Positions 42,657 through 55,900 of a stretch of 64,000 bases of DNA are shown piece after piece. A program made the position numbers and the translations under genes. The stretch's first letter is position 1, and each line of letters starts with the position of its first letter. The stretch is from Melampsora larici-populina 98AG31 (taxonomy: Eukaryota > Basidiomycota > Pucciniomycetes > Pucciniales > Melampsoraceae), in contig NW_006768769.1 of assembly GCF_000204055.1 (NCBI RefSeq), positions 1,353,886-1,417,885 of the forward strand, read 5' to 3'. The notes beneath the pieces are model-generated. The model saw only the letters and a program-made list of their open reading frames with translations. It ran no database searches and had not been told where the DNA came from.

Positions 42657-44212
42657 GATTTTTAATCAAAATGATTTCGGTTTTGATGGTTTTAAGATTG
42701 TTTTTTTTTCAAGTGGTTTGATTTGATGATATCTTTTTAACAATTTTTTTTTGGTGATTTTGATTCTTTTTTTTCTATTGATAATTATATGATGGCCAAA
42801 AAAAAAATTAAAAGCAAGGGTTTATAGAGAATGATTGGTTTTGGGTTTAGTGATACTAGTGAGTGGGACTTGAAATTGATTTAAGATGAACTTTTGAAAG
42901 GTGATTTTTGTAATGGGCACTTGATTTGAATTCTTTAATGGGCTCTTTTTGATCTTTCTATAAGATCTTCTTTGGTGCCTTTGGTGAGGGATTTGTAAAG
43001 TATCATTGTTTGATTACTTTCGGTGTGTGTTTGTACATATACAGTGTGGAGACCAGTTAGGTGTAATAGGTATTGCTTCAAAAATTGTTCTACTTGTTGA
43101 GAAAATCATTTATAAATAACAAATTGAGATAGTTTTGAGGTTGACTTGTTTGAGAGCTATTGAAAATTATCATCAACGGAACAGATTTCAAACGTCTGTT
43201 TTTTTTAACCTTTATAAGGGTGATGGCAATACAAATTACCTGGTCAGTGATTTCATGCTTCTTGTTACCATAGTTTGGATCACGATCTTCTAACTTTTGA
43301 TAAGAACAAAATATTTGGATTTTTTCTGAGAGATAGGTATTCAAAGCTCTCTAAATCAATAAGCATCTGTGGGATTGGGAAGGACACTTTATAGAGAGGC
43401 TTTGGATTTTGTTGGGAATATGGCTTGTGGTCAAAAAATGCACAAGGCTTACCAGGGTATACTCTGAAATCTCTGGCTGTGTGGGCCAGGCAAGGACAGG
43501 GTCAATAGTAGGGTCAAATTGGAGATGGAAAGGGGATAATATATTGACTTGGATTTCTTGTTCACATGAGTTATAAGAGCATGCCTATGAAGAAAAAAAA
43601 ACCATACAAGCAAACCTAGAAAACAAAGAAACTCTACTTATGTATCAAGGTGCAAGACTATGAGAGTGTACTTGTGAAAGAAGTCATAAGAGTCTTAAAT
43701 AAATAAACAGTTTAAAAAGATCATCATGGATGAAACTCAAATTGATGAATATTATGTGATCACTTTAAGAGTGTAGAAAAAACCTTTTAGGTTTTGAGAA
43801 GATATATAAGTTGTGATTTGTGATTTAGGTCATTACTAGAATGAGTTTGAGGGACATTCTTGTATGATTTGTAGAGGATAAGTTGAACAAGAACTATTGG
43901 ATGGTGTGTTGGCCATTTCTTTAAGGTTGGGTTAATGATGTTGGTGAGATTTCAAGTATTTGAGGGGCTTGTATATCTTATCTTCTTGAGGGACAGTGAG
44001 TCTCATCAAAGCACAATTACCCACTCTAGAGAGGTTCAAATTGGCTTGGGATGACCAAACTTGTGGGTACATAAGTGCTTTGTGCTCAGTTGTTATGATC
44101 CCTAATGTAGGATCACAGGTATGTCACACATCAGTGACACCTAGGGAGTCTGAGCTGCACTTGTACCAAACCACAGCACATCCAGGATTTGCTCTTCATG
44201 CTACAATAACCT
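42657..44212. other. intergenic, no gene recognised
   Basis: AT-rich; the first 150 bp are probably the BRE1 3' UTR. Short frames without domains. Confidence 0.5.
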
Positions 44213-44215
44213 TAT

Positions 44216-44505
44216 CACAGTGTAAAAACTCAAGTGTCAAGCCGACGTGCTCACACAAAAGATATCTCGTATAGAGTGGATACGAGCTTCAAATGATCTT
44301 TAGCACCATGCATAGACAACCCTTCTTGAGTTCCTCAGGTGGTGAGACCGTTAGACATAGGAAGTCTGATATCCTTTCTTGAGATTAGAGGGGTGCTGGA
44401 ATTTCACCAAAGTCTGATAAAGAAACTACATGAAACTTTTTTCATTTTTTTTCCAAACCTCTCCGTGTGTGCACTTCGACGTGCCATAGTAAAATGGACG
44501 CTGTG
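44216..44505. mobile_element. 290-bp CACAG-ended MITE with TAT duplication
   Basis: Ends CACAGTGT and, inverted, CACAGCGT. About 27 bp inside both ends is a shared GACGTGCTCACAC / TCGAAGTGCACACAC block that also occurs in the elements at 15570 and 58195. It is flanked by TAT on each side (44213-44215, 44506-44508). No coding sequence. Same 3-bp-duplication group as 15570-15769, 27788-28808 and 58195-58492. Confidence 0.7.
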
Positions 44506-44785
44506 TATATCACCTAGTGATCATCATCAGTCTCTCACCTCCCTGTGTCTCTCACACAAAGACCCCAGACCCTGGTCATAACACATTGTAGCATTTTTTA
44601 CAAGACAGAGTGAGGAAAGGAATTAATTGATCACAAAAGAAGAAGAAGAAGTTGGAAAAAAATCAAGAAAAAAAAGCAAACAATTCAAAAAATCAACAAA
44701 GTGAAATTTACAAAGAAGTTGAAGTCACAGTATTATATTAATTAAGTAGTCAAGCTGAAAAAGAATACAACCATTACCAAACCAC

Positions 44786-45465
44786 TTGCCTGTCTCTATC
44801 ACCACCACACCGTCCTTCCAACCACCAGAAGATAGCACGTTGCTGGAGGGCAAAGCTTGGCACGACAAAGCAGAAGACGGACCATCATATGCACTGATGT
44901 CCTCCGGAGAAGCCTTCCAATGCCTAGCAAACCAGTTGGAAGATCTTGATGCCCGACTCAAAAAGGAAACTGCCCTCCGCCGAGTTGCTGAGGCACACTT
45001 TACAGCCTTGGAAGCAAATAGCCCACAACTGATCAGCACCAGTTGGCAATACCCAAATCCAGGTTGCCCGTCCAGAGTGTTTCATGGGCACAAGAGGAGC
45101 TTCCACTGAGGTGTACGCAAGCCAAGTTGGACTCAAAATCACAGTCAATGCCAGCTTGCTCACAAGCAATGTGACAAAAGTGATGTTTGCCCTGTTGTAT
45201 TTAGGAGATGATGCTATTCAATGATCCCAACCTTTGCTCCAGCAAGCCTTAGGGTCCAATAACAGCAAATCACTCACCTTCCAAGAGCTCTCTGAAACAT
45301 TTGCAGTGGAATTCTTTGACTCTGATAGAAAGCAATGTGTGGAAAAGACTTTACGGGCCTTGAAGCAAACAAATTCAGTGGCCAAGTATACCATCCAGTT
45401 TAATCAACTTGTGCCTACCTCTGGTTGGGAACTTCTGATTCCATGTGTGAAACAGGATGGGTAAT
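44786..45465 (+). pseudogene. Ty3/Gypsy gag relic
   Basis: Plus-strand frames encode a coiled-coil-like start (LEDLDARLKKETALRRVAEA) and, after a frameshift and stop near 45220, a capsid-like block (LTFQELSETFAVEFFDSD, ALKQTNSVAKYTIQFNQL) that matches the common Gypsy Gag pattern. Unlike the chromovirus at 17204, no pol follows. A dead fragment. Confidence 0.65.
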
Positions 45466-45760
45466 TTGGGATCCATAATTTACATACAGAGCTGCTCAGC
45501 TCTTGGCTCATCTGGATGAGTAATATGTAATATCTGCTGTAATTTTTTTCCGTTTGACAAAAGCATTCCAAAAATTGACTACATACATTGACTCATAGTT
45601 TGGGTGTGATTCCATTAACTAAAATTCATGTAACACCCTTTCTGTTACTGTCAATTGGATTCCAGAGTATTGCCTGAGTAGCTATGGGAGTATATGTAGC
45701 TGTTGAAAACTTGTCAGCTGAAGGTTGAGACTGACTGAGTGAGTTGTGTGGGCTGTGTTA
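45455..45760. mobile_element. partial copy of the large foldback element at 58740-59362
   Basis: Similar throughout to the reverse complement of about 58940-59215: same order of ACATACAG.TCTGCTCAG, TTGACTACATACA.TGACTCA, GTAACAC.CTTTCTGTTACT and ATTGCCTGAG.AGCTA. The outer arms are missing or too diverged. Boundaries approximate. Confidence 0.6.
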
Positions 45761-46241
45761 CATTGATTCATTCATAAACCTTAATGAATATTTTTCCAGT
45801 GTTGAATTGAAGGATCCTATGAAAAAAGAACCTCACTTGAAATTTCACAAGATTCATTTTTTTGGAATGCCTTTTGAAATACATGCTTCCATTCAGACAC
45901 CAAATGATGAAGTACTGATCTAAACCATATTAGGTGAAATCAAAATCTGTACCTCTTGACTCCATTTGTTTCTTAAGTCAATCAAAGGTTGAACAGATCG
46001 AGTGATTTACAATAGGTCATTTATATAGATATAATATAACATACATATATATTGTAATTCTTTTTGTCATGGATAGAAAATCAAGGGGTAAATTTAAGAT
46101 GGCTAAGAAAAGTTGAAAATAAATCAAATGATATAAAGGTTTAATTGATGAACCCATATACGAAAACACAAGGTTGCTTTTTGCAAAAAGGGTATAGAGA
46201 CCTTCTTATATATAGAGTTACTAAATGCAGAAAAGTGATTT
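45761..46241. other. intergenic, 3' side of the lysine-block gene
   Basis: AT-rich; no gene recognised. Probably includes the 3' UTR of the minus-strand gene that ends at 46242. Confidence 0.5.
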
Positions 46242-49200
46242 TTAGACAAACAAATGTGTTTCATTATGATCCACTTTATCTAAATCAATTTCAACTAGGG
46301 TAGGTACCAAATCATCAGAACGTTCTAAATTGATAATGTGAGCGAGTTAACGAAAATTGCGAGTAAAAAAAATTCAGAGGAAGAAAAGACATTTGAGTCA
46401 GTTTTGGAGTCAGAAAAAACTCAAAAATTTGATTTTTGACTTACCTTCGTCAGATGAGACAGAAGTAGAATTGATGGTCTCATTAGCTTCATCGACATCG
46501 TCTAGTTCGACGTCCGTTTCTACGGATGCAGATTCATTTGTTGAAGAAGGAGAAGATGAATTGTTTGGGTTCGCAATCTCTGGAAGGTCCGTCGAATTTG
46601 TCTGATCCTCTTTTGTTATTTCTTCAGCAACCTCTTCAGGTTTGGCCTCGGTTGCCGTATTTGAAACTGGCGAAGTTTGTTCGGAAACCTCATGATCAGT
46701 TGAAGTAGTTTGATTTTCTTCGGTCTTTTCTTCTGCAGATGGTTCTGGTTTAGCGTCGGATGTAGTATTAGAAGATTGTGAAGATTGTTCTACGTGCTCC
46801 TGGTCAGTTGAAATAGCCTTGTTTTTCCCGCTCTTCTCATCATCGGAATTTTCAGGGCTAGTGGTGGTGGTGGCTGTTGTGTTCAAATCCGGGGAAGTTT
46901 GTTGAGACACCTCTTGATCAGTGGAACTCGCCTTGTTTGCTTCGGACTTTCCGTCAGCGGATTCTTCGGAAGTAGCGGTAGTTGTTGTATTTGCAACTTG
47001 CGAAGATTGTTCGGAATCTTGACTGCCAGTCGAGTCATTCTTGTTCTCTTCCGTCTTTGACTCTATGGATTTTTCAGGGCTAGCAGTGGTGCTCTTATCC
47101 AAAGCTCGAGAAGGTTGTTGGGAAGCCTCTTGATCAGTTGAATCAGTGCCTGAATTATTATTCTCTTCTATGTTTGTATCGTTTGATTGTTCAGTTTCGG
47201 CGTTCGAGTTCGCATCTATCACTTTTGAGGGCCCCTCTGGAACTTCACTATTATTGATCTCTTTCTGTTCCGATGGGGTCTCAGGAACTCTAACGACGCT
47301 TTCATTCGAAATACTGGTCCTGGTGAACTGCGAAGCTCTAGCACTAGACGATGGATCCGAAACTTGTGACGGGGGCTCGGGAACAACATCGCCAGTCGAG
47401 GAAGCATTGTTCCCTGAATTATTCTCATCTGTCCCTTGCACAGATTCATCAGTTGTTTCTGTATCGGAAACTTGGGGTGGCCTTTCTAGAATGACATCTA
47501 GAATGACATCGCTTGTCGGGGGGATATTTTGGCTTGTGCTACTCTCTTTTGGTCCTTCTGTAGTACCATTGTTGGTTATTGTATCGGAAACTGGTGGGCT
47601 TTCTGGAACGCCATTATCATTCGTAGAAGTCACATCGTCCGCATTTTTGCTTTCGACGACTTGTTCAGCATCCTTGGCGGGCGGTGACGTTTTGGTGATA
47701 TCACTTTCATTTGGCATATCATGTTTCTCTGTTTCTTCTTTGTTTTCGGTTGGTCTAAAAGACTTGGATTTCTTACTTGAGCCTTGTGGCGGGGTTCCAG
47801 AACCATCAATATCAGTCGAGGGAACTTGTTTTTCTGTGTCTGTGTTGTTTGTCCCGGCTTGGCTAGTTGCATTTTGGATTGCCGCATCTGGAGCTGTTGT
47901 TGGTGGTTTGGAAACCTCAGTTCCATTTGAGATAGATTTGTTGCCCGTGTTCTCCTGAGCGGTTTCTTGTATAGTTTTAGTATCCGACGTCGTGTTTGAT
48001 CTTACCGAGGGACTTTCGCCTGGTGAGGTTAGGTCAGAGGATTGAATTGCAACGGATGGACGAGAGGTACGGTATGAAAGTGAAATTGAAAAGACATGGG
48101 CGGATCAGTCTTAGTAGGAGACTAGATATGTTTGGTATTGAAGAACTTCAAACAATTCATTCTCTTACCACTTTGATTTTGCAAGGAGCCAGGAGATGTG
48201 TCTTCAATTTTACTAGCTCCGTCACTTTTCGAGTCTGAGGAACAAAAAAAAATCATAGATATATACTCAGAATCTCGTGAAGAAGTTAGAGATGAATAAG
48301 AGAGTTTGAATTGAAAAATACCGTTGTTAGCACTGGATGTAGTGTTCGTGGGTTGGTCATTCGTGGCGGGTATCGACGCAGCCGCTACAGGAGGTGGTTG
48401 TTCTTGAGATGTCACGTTTGATGGATCTTCAGAGGGTTTTGGACCCTTCTTATCTGATGTATCAGTACTCTGTTCGCCATTACTTGTTTTACATTGATCA
48501 ACGCAGGTATCTTGTGATGAATCACTTTGATGTTCTGGTGGACAAGCAGGAATCACAGAATCATGAAATTATAGTCAGAATTTCGTAATGAAATTATGAT
48601 AAATAGGTTCAGATGGAGCTAGATTTGGTAAGTACCGTTGTTACCGCTGGATGAAGAGTTCGTGGGTTGCGTATCCGTGAGTGGCACCGCAGCCTCCGCA
48701 TTAGGCAATCCGTCTTGGGGATTTTGAGATGATGATGTATCATTTGAGGATCCTCCTGGAGTGGGTGATGCTGGGACATCTGTGATAGGTACCCGGTCGG
48801 TTTGTTAATGAAGCTATATGTCTCTTTCATCAAAAGATAGAAGTCACCTTTACTTGTATCAGCTGGAACTGGATCTGCAACCGCATTTGAATTCTGGTCT
48901 GTGAGAAAACACATTGTTCATATCGAACTGTCAGCTTTATGAATATATGTGATTTATGCATTTGACCTACCAGTTGCAGTTGAATCAGTCGTTTGAGTTG
49001 ATCCATCTGTGGGTTTGTCTTCATCGTTTTCAAGGAACAGAGAATTGGTAGGCCAAATTAACAAACAATGTTAAGGCGATGGGTTGCATAATATCGAGAT
49101 AAAATAGATTTACCATTGCTTTTATCCTTTTTGTCACCTAAAAATCAATATTTGAATATGTCAAATCAGAATCTCGTGTCAAACAAATTTTTGATCGCTT

Positions 49201-51368
49201 AACGAAGATTTGCACATTATTCCAAAACTTACCAGATTTGTTGTCCTCTAAATTCGGAAATTCACAGGTAGGACAACGAGAACATTAGCTCTGAGACACG
49301 GTTTGAGCCAGATTCCCAATTACTTACTCTCTTTCTTCTTTTTCTTCTTCTTCTTCTTTTTCTTCTTCTTTTTCTTTTTCTTTTTCTTCTTTTCCTTCTT
49401 TTTCTTCCTCTTAGTTTTATTTTTCTTCTTATCGGGCTTTGAGCTTCCATCGTTGCCAGGTTTGGAGTTATCTGTAGATTTCTCATCCAGAGTGGGTTCA
49501 CCAATGGGTGAAGTGTTATCCAAGTTTGTGACTATACCGATCACAGAAAAACTTTTAATCAGTTTCTAGCTCTTGCGGAAGTTGATGCGTCAAGAAACAC
49601 TTCCATACCATCTGGCGTAGTCGATGAGAGGTCCTGTAAACTTTGTGATATTGATTGTGACTCATCTGCTGTTACTCCTGGAGTGCCTGATGTTGGGGCG
49701 TCTGTGATGAGCATCGGGTTTGTTAGTAAAGCCAGATCTCCTTTTCACCAATAAGTGGAAGTAACTCTTGCCTGGAACTGTGACTGTTTCTGAATTCGTA
49801 TTTTTGCCTTGGGGTACATTTATGATTCATATGAAATTGTCAACTTCTTCATTGTATGTGATTTGCAGATTTGACCTACCAGTTGCACTTGAACCGTCTC
49901 CTTGAGTTGTGCCGCCAGTAGATTGATTTTGATTTCCTTTATCCAAAAAGAAATCGGTAGGAAAATTCGATTCATATTAATATTGAAGCGATCAAAATAG
50001 GGGCGGATTTCACTTTTGACGGAAGTGAGCTTTACCTTCGCCTTTACCGTTTTTGTCGCCTGAAAACCAAATTTTAAACATGTTAGATTGCGACATCATC
50101 AGAACCTCATTTTTTATAGGAGTTATTAATCCTTAGAGACAATTTCCACATTTGTCTGACACTTACCAGATTTGTTCTCCTCTAAATTCAGAAAGTTATT
50201 CACAAGAAGGAGAATATAACATCAGGTTTGCAACAAGTTATTTGAGCCAGATCTCCGACTACTTACTACCCTTTTTCTTTTTCTTTTCAGACGTTGGACC
50301 TCCATTGTTTCCTGAATTAGATACATCAGAAGGAGTCTGGCTTGAAGCCCCTGTAAGATCTGAGCCTGGTAGAGCCTGAACGTCTGTATTTTGTTCAACA
50401 TTCTGAAGCTCTGAAACTGGTGGAGTTGTTTGAATTTCAGAGCCTGGAATTGGATCTTGTAAATGTAATTAATGGGTTCGGTAGTTTGAAAAATAGCATT
50501 AGGTTTGAGACAAGCGATTTTAGCCAGATCTACAACTACTTACTCTTTTTTGTATTTTTATTCTTCTTTTTATTTTTCTTCTTTTTATTTTTCTTCTTTT
50601 TCTTCTTTTTCTTTTTCTTCTTCTTTTTCTTCTTTTTCTTCTTTTTCTTTTTGGACTTTGAACCTCCATTGTTCCCTAAATTGGATTGATCAGCAGGAGG
50701 CTGGGTTGACATCTCTGTAGGATCTGAGTCTGGTAAAGGTGCCTGAATTTCTGAATCTTGTGGAATATTCTGAAGTTCTGAAACTGGTGGAAGTAGACTT
50801 TGAGAGCCTGCACGTTGAGATTCACAAGTTGGTATTTTACAAACAAAAGAAATGATCAGGATTGAAGCTCATTGAAGCCATATCGGACATTTCATCCCGC
50901 TCAACATTGAATCACTCACTATTTTTGTCTTGTTTCATTTTCATTTTCTTATCCTTTGATTTTCGCTTGATGAGACGATGGCTTTGAATGTTCTCCATAG
51001 AGTCGACTTGATTTGAAGCACGTTGGTTATTGGAGGAAGGCGATAAGATATTATTGAGGGGTTTCTTCTGCTGACACAGAACCCATGTTAGGGCGCCGGT
51101 CATGGAATACGAAAAAAATGCAAGACTTGGTACGCACGTTGTAAAGTGAAGAATGAGCGTTAAACAAGGCAGTATTTTTCTCAAGAGGTAGAGACGAGAA
51201 CGGAGACCTGTTGGTGTCATGATGTTCTTCTGAGTCCGCGAAATTTTTCAGCGTGGAAGTGTACGTATCGTAATGAAATCCTGGAAATTCTGAGCAAATC
51301 ATGGAGAACCCCAGGAGGATGAAAGTCCATTTCGAGCGTAGGACTCGTTGTAGGCTTGATGCAGTCAT
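46242..51368 (-). CDS. many-exon low-complexity protein with signal-like N-terminus and lysine blocks
   Basis: No family recognised. Exons read from splice signals include 51138-51368, 50920-51070, 50544-50807, 50267-50455, 50167-50181 (15 nt), 50036-50059 (24 nt), 49880-49936, 49233-49247 (15 nt), 49114-49137 (24 nt), others between 48122 and 49800, a long exon about 46443-48022, and a last exon 46242-46324. Exons 3-6 and most later ones are multiples of three in phase 1, so any could be skipped without losing the frame. The N-terminus has a hydrophobic stretch (FILLGFSMIC, about residues 15-25) that fits a signal peptide or anchor. Two exons end in long runs of Lys codons directly before the donor. 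The long C-terminal exon is Ser/Thr/Asn/Glu/Pro-rich with repeated SSQVSDT-like and EENKxSTDQE-like units. A secreted or wall-associated mucin-like protein is one option; the Lys runs could also suggest nucleolar targeting. Not all exon borders are certain. Confidence 0.7.
49322..49412. repeat. TTC/TTT tract encoding a lysine block
   Basis: Long plus-strand run of TTC and TTT triplets; on the coding strand AAG/AAA codons, ending at the splice donor near 49325. A compositional microsatellite within an exon. Confidence 0.85.
50545..50652. repeat. second TTC/TTT tract encoding a lysine block
   Basis: Runs of AAG/AAA (with some AAT) codons on the coding strand, over 30 codons, stopping at the donor at 50543. 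Same position within its exon as the tract at 49322, which supports exon duplication. Confidence 0.85.
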
Positions 51369-52334
51369 TGAAAGAGTCTCAAATAATTATTTCTTAAGAA
51401 TCAGGCCCTCGCTACCTCCCAAGGGGTAGTTTGGCTGATTCGTGGATGTAATCCGCGTATATCGAGGAAAATAGAAAATAATAAAATAATAAAAGCAAAC
51501 TAATGCGATCCACTGTTGTTGTTTAATAAGGCATTGACTTTTGTCAAGCTTCCTGGTGCTCCGGTCACGCAGGTTCAAGAGAGTGATGAATGTTCTTAAG
51601 AAAGCCGAAGACGAGGAAATAAAAGTACACGTTTTTTTGTCAAATGGTAAATTGGATCGCAATCAAACTTATGGCATCAAGGTTTGAAGTAACTGTTAAA
51701 TACACCCTTGATGTTTCTGATATCTCTGATCAAGGTGAAGTTTTACCGTTTAATTGATTCGTTCATCGATCATGATATTTCCTTCCATGAGAATCTTGAT
51801 CGTCAGTCGTCACGCATACATCATTGAGATCTCCAACATCTTTTGACTACCGATTCACCCGCTATGAGGGTGATCAAGAAAAATTGATTAATAATCGTTT
51901 TGCTATGTATGTCACCATTTCGATTTAAACAATTGAAAGAATTCACATACATATCTCCTCATCGTCACCATCTTGACGATATCACAATCGATTGCGGTGT
52001 TTGGATACAGAGGTTGGCTCCATCCAATAATAGCTTTTGAAGCGGGACGAACCGATCAAAAAGGTTGCGTAACGATGCTCGGTAAATCTCAATCGACGCT
52101 TAGACATTATTTGATCCGAAAGATCAGTCAGCCATGCTACGAGGTGAAAGTCAATCCTGACAGACCTGAACTCGAGATCCCGCTGGAAAGCGCCTGTGGA
52201 GGACGGAAAAGGTCGGATTTTGGCCAAATTTGGACCTAGGTCAGTGACGCAAAAGATCAATTCTGTTTTCTGGCAAGGATAAGGAGGCTCAGGTCAAGCA
52301 ATTTTGCTTCTTCGACCGTCAAAGAGAAATCCTT
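51369..52334. promoter_or_regulatory. upstream region of the lysine-block gene
   Basis: Likely promoter and leader of the minus-strand gene that starts at 51368, then unassigned sequence. Open frames at 51973-52260 on both strands overlap without domain motifs. No other gene seen. Confidence 0.4.
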
Positions 52335-52850
52335 ATAAGTGGTCGAGGGAGGGACTTACAGCTAAAGTCACGCTTTTTAACTCACAACAGCACGATTTTT
52401 GGTGTTTTTTGCTTTATCGCTCATTATGAGGGTTCTAGACCTCATCAAATTTGGCTTCCAGCCGCAAGGATCTTCATTTGCGCCTCGGACAGATCTTTGT
52501 GTGTTTTTAGCATCCGTTGTATTCATTGAGCTCACTCGTGAGAAGAGTTGTAAAAAGTTGTAGCTGGAGCACCTAACTTCATACAGGACCCCTAAAGCAT
52601 GCAGATGTCTGCAAAAACAAGGTGTTCAAGAATTACAATAGCAGCAAATCTATCCACAATGAAGATCTTAAACCAGCACCAGGAGACCCACAAGATGTCA
52701 AGGAAGCTGTGTGCGGCTGGAAGCAAGATTTCATGAGGTGTGGAAGTTGAACCCTCATAATGGGCAAAGACCAAAAAGGCCAACAATTTTGATGTTGTGA
52801 GTTGAAAACCATGACATTATACTGTAGTCCCTCCCTTGACTATTTGGGTG
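52335..52850. mobile_element. ~515-bp foldback element with ~100-bp arms
   Basis: Left arm (52335-52480) and right arm (about 52690-52850) are inverted repeats sharing GGGAGGGACT, AACTCACAACA, CATTATGAGGGTTC and CTTCCAGCCGCA, at 75-80% by eye. The middle ~200 bp are not symmetrical. Ends lie near 52335 and 52847; no target duplication could be assigned. Confidence 0.7.
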
Positions 52851-52916
52851 GGGGGAGGTGGGGGTACTTTGATAAGTTTAATGAAATCAGGACTTCTCCA
52901 ACAATGTCTTGAATCT

Positions 52917-55900
52917 TCATGAGCAGCATATACACAGACTTACAGTGATGAAAAAACCCAAATGACTATAAAAAACAAGACAACCAACATGAGGTGAAAA
53001 GCAAAGCAGTGTCAAGACTGTAAAAAGCAGACACCCACAAAAGAAAACAAGGTACAAAGACAAAACATTGTAACCAAATGGATCCCAATACACTAAGGAT
53101 GGACTCACAAGTTGGAATGGGAATTTCTTGTGAGCAAATCTCTTAAAAAAAGTACTTCAGGAGCAGTGAGTCAAGATTCAAGTCTTGAAAGCAACTCAAA
53201 TAACAGCTTTGATGTACCTGATGGTCTTGAAGACTTTGAAGCTGCTGTCATTCCTGTCAGTGTCAGTATGAATGATCAGGTAGAAGGTCTTCTTGACCCT
53301 AATGTTGGTCAAAGACTTTGAAGCTGCTGTCTTTCCTGTCAGTGTCAGTATGAATGATCAGGTAGAAGGTCCTCTTGACTCTAACATTGGAATAGACAAT
53401 GGTTACATCAATACCATGCTTGATTTAGTCTGACTTTGAAAACAGACAAACTCCTGTGGATGAGCCCCAAACTCAAGATGTCATTGTTCTTGATTGTCCT
53501 TCAAAGTCATGGTACCTTGAAGATATCTTTTGAATGATCTGATAATTTTCTTTCTTTACATACACTGTAATAACAAGACTATCTCTACTCAAAGCAAGTT
53601 TGTAAAGTCCCACTTGATGTCCAACTGTGTCCAAGCATCTATAAAAGCCTCAATTTCTGTCTTTGAAAAGAATTTTTCTATTTTACTACACTTTTTTCTC
53701 AACAGGTGCACCCCCCGCTCCCCCTACTATTTGGGTGTGTCTCAGCTGACAGTTTTTGCGCCTGGCATTCCAAAAAACACACCCACCGCCTGACCCCCAA
53801 TTTGAATCAATAGACAGTTCAGCTACTTGACTCTGTGTGATCCAAGGAAGCCACAGATGTTTTACAGGTGAATAAAATTACATCACATGTATGGAAGATA
53901 TCTGTGAGCTACTAGCTTCTTTTAGGCTAGTGGGTCACAAAAAACAAGGTTGAGAATAGTTAACAAACTTTACTACTTGAGTAAAACTCAATGTATTTTA
54001 AATGAAGTTAAAAGGAAGTAGTGTGATAAAATCAACACTGACTTCAACTAATCGACCTCTTAAAAGAGGATGTATTGTCCTTATCCAGAGTTTAAGATAA
54101 GACTTTGGGGGCTTCTATCCGGATTAATGACAACTGGAGCCCAGTTTTGTGGCCAAGCATCTCACTCTAAACTAAAGTTGTTGATGAAGGAAAGATATCA
54201 CCTTATGATATCTTGAAGTGCTTTAAAATCTGAACACAGAGATCCTTAATCTCTTTAAACAGTGTCCACTAAAAATTCACCAGACATCAGATGAGCTCTC
54301 TGTCAAGCAGATGTCCAGAATTTGTGCAGAATTTGTCCTACAAAATGTGTAATAACTCAGTCTCCCTGCAGCAACGTTCAGGATCAGCCACAATTAACTG
54401 GTTGGGAATCACTCCAGCGTGGGCTGAACATCCCTGAGCTGTTGAGATACAGTATTGAGAATTTGAGTTGTTGAGATATGGCTGGAAATTTGGAGGAAGC
54501 TTCACATGACCTTCATATCCTTTAATAATATTTTTGCTCCTTGCTGACTCCAACTGGCTTGGGTCAGTGTGGGACTTAGATATGAGTTTTTCTCTTCCTT
54601 TCATGATATCAAAAGATAACTTTACACATATAGCTATCCTTACACAATAACATTAAACTCAAGGTGATAATAGTGGTGACAATGACTATGATGATGATGA
54701 TGAAATAAGTGATGACATTGATAGTGCTGATGTTGAAAATGAAACCACCAAATTATTGAAAGAATTAAAAAATATGAAGAGAAGGAGCAATTGGTAATTT
54801 CAGCACTACTTGTTTACATTCAATTGATCATCATCATCATCTTTCCCTCAGCAGGAACAAGAAAATGCCATATGGAGTGATACAGAAACTTCAGCCACAA
54901 TGGTAAATCCACTACTCACACTGAAAGCAGCTCTCAATGTGAATGGAAACACTTACCTACCAACTTGATGTCCATATGAACTGCAAGGTTCTCTGTCAAA
55001 AAATGATGAGATGGTGATGTGATCTTCAAGAATCAAGCGCAAGACATAAATGAGAAACCTAAGAAAGAATTTGTCAATGATTTCTCCAGAAAAGAGATGA
55101 GATTTTTCAAGTTGGTGTCATTTCTCCTCTTTGTATCTTCTGTTGCCTTAACTGATTAACAAGGAACCCAGGAAATTTGTTGCCTAATCAAGTGTCTAAG
55201 ATTCAGCAGCTTTGTTCCATGAGCTGTGCCAAGTCTAATCAATGCTCATGAGAACTATACTTTTGGCAGGAATCCCCCTTGCACAACCAAAATCATTCAC
55301 ATCCAGTTTGAAGTGCTTTTCATGGAAAAGTGATCTGAAACTCCTGGAAGCTGATTCACAGAAAAAATTCAACCATCCTACTTGTCCTGGTCACACAATA
55401 GAGTAGTGTTGGTGCCTGTTGTATGGATCATGTAAGATGAGTTAGATCTTGATGGTGATCTCATCAATTATACTCTTTGGTATGCACATTTTGAATATGT
55501 ACACTGCTATGTCTTGCACCAGCAGATTATTGGTGTCACTCCACATGGTTGTGTGAAAAGGGGATGTGTGCAGGTAGAGAATATACCCAGTGTCTGCCAA
55601 ATCCATTTGCTTGTGTCAAGCATAAGCCACAACTGAAAGGTGATGGGCTCTTGATATGAGGAGGCTACCAAGCATTGGGACTTTCTTTGGAACTTTGATA
55701 GGATTGATCAATGTAAAGTTAAACTGATGTGTGCAGCTGCTGTTGGGCAACTTGTGCCTCAAACAGCTGCCCCCTGTTGTAGTCCTGAGGTAAAGGTTTC
55801 ACCAGCCTTTCTGGGGTCATTTGATCTGATCAGGGTGGTTTATTTTTATGGAAAACACAAACATTTTATACACTTGACACACTTTCAACCTCACCGGGTG

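Noticed and set aside
47146..47958. 270-codon plus-strand frame rich in Ser/Val/Leu
   Set aside because: Opposite strand of the long Ser/Thr-rich exon of the minus-strand gene, whose splice sites and repeat structure are convincing; this frame has none.
49303..49569. Plus-strand frame of poly-Phe/Ser
   Set aside because: Antisense shadow of the minus-strand lysine codon runs.
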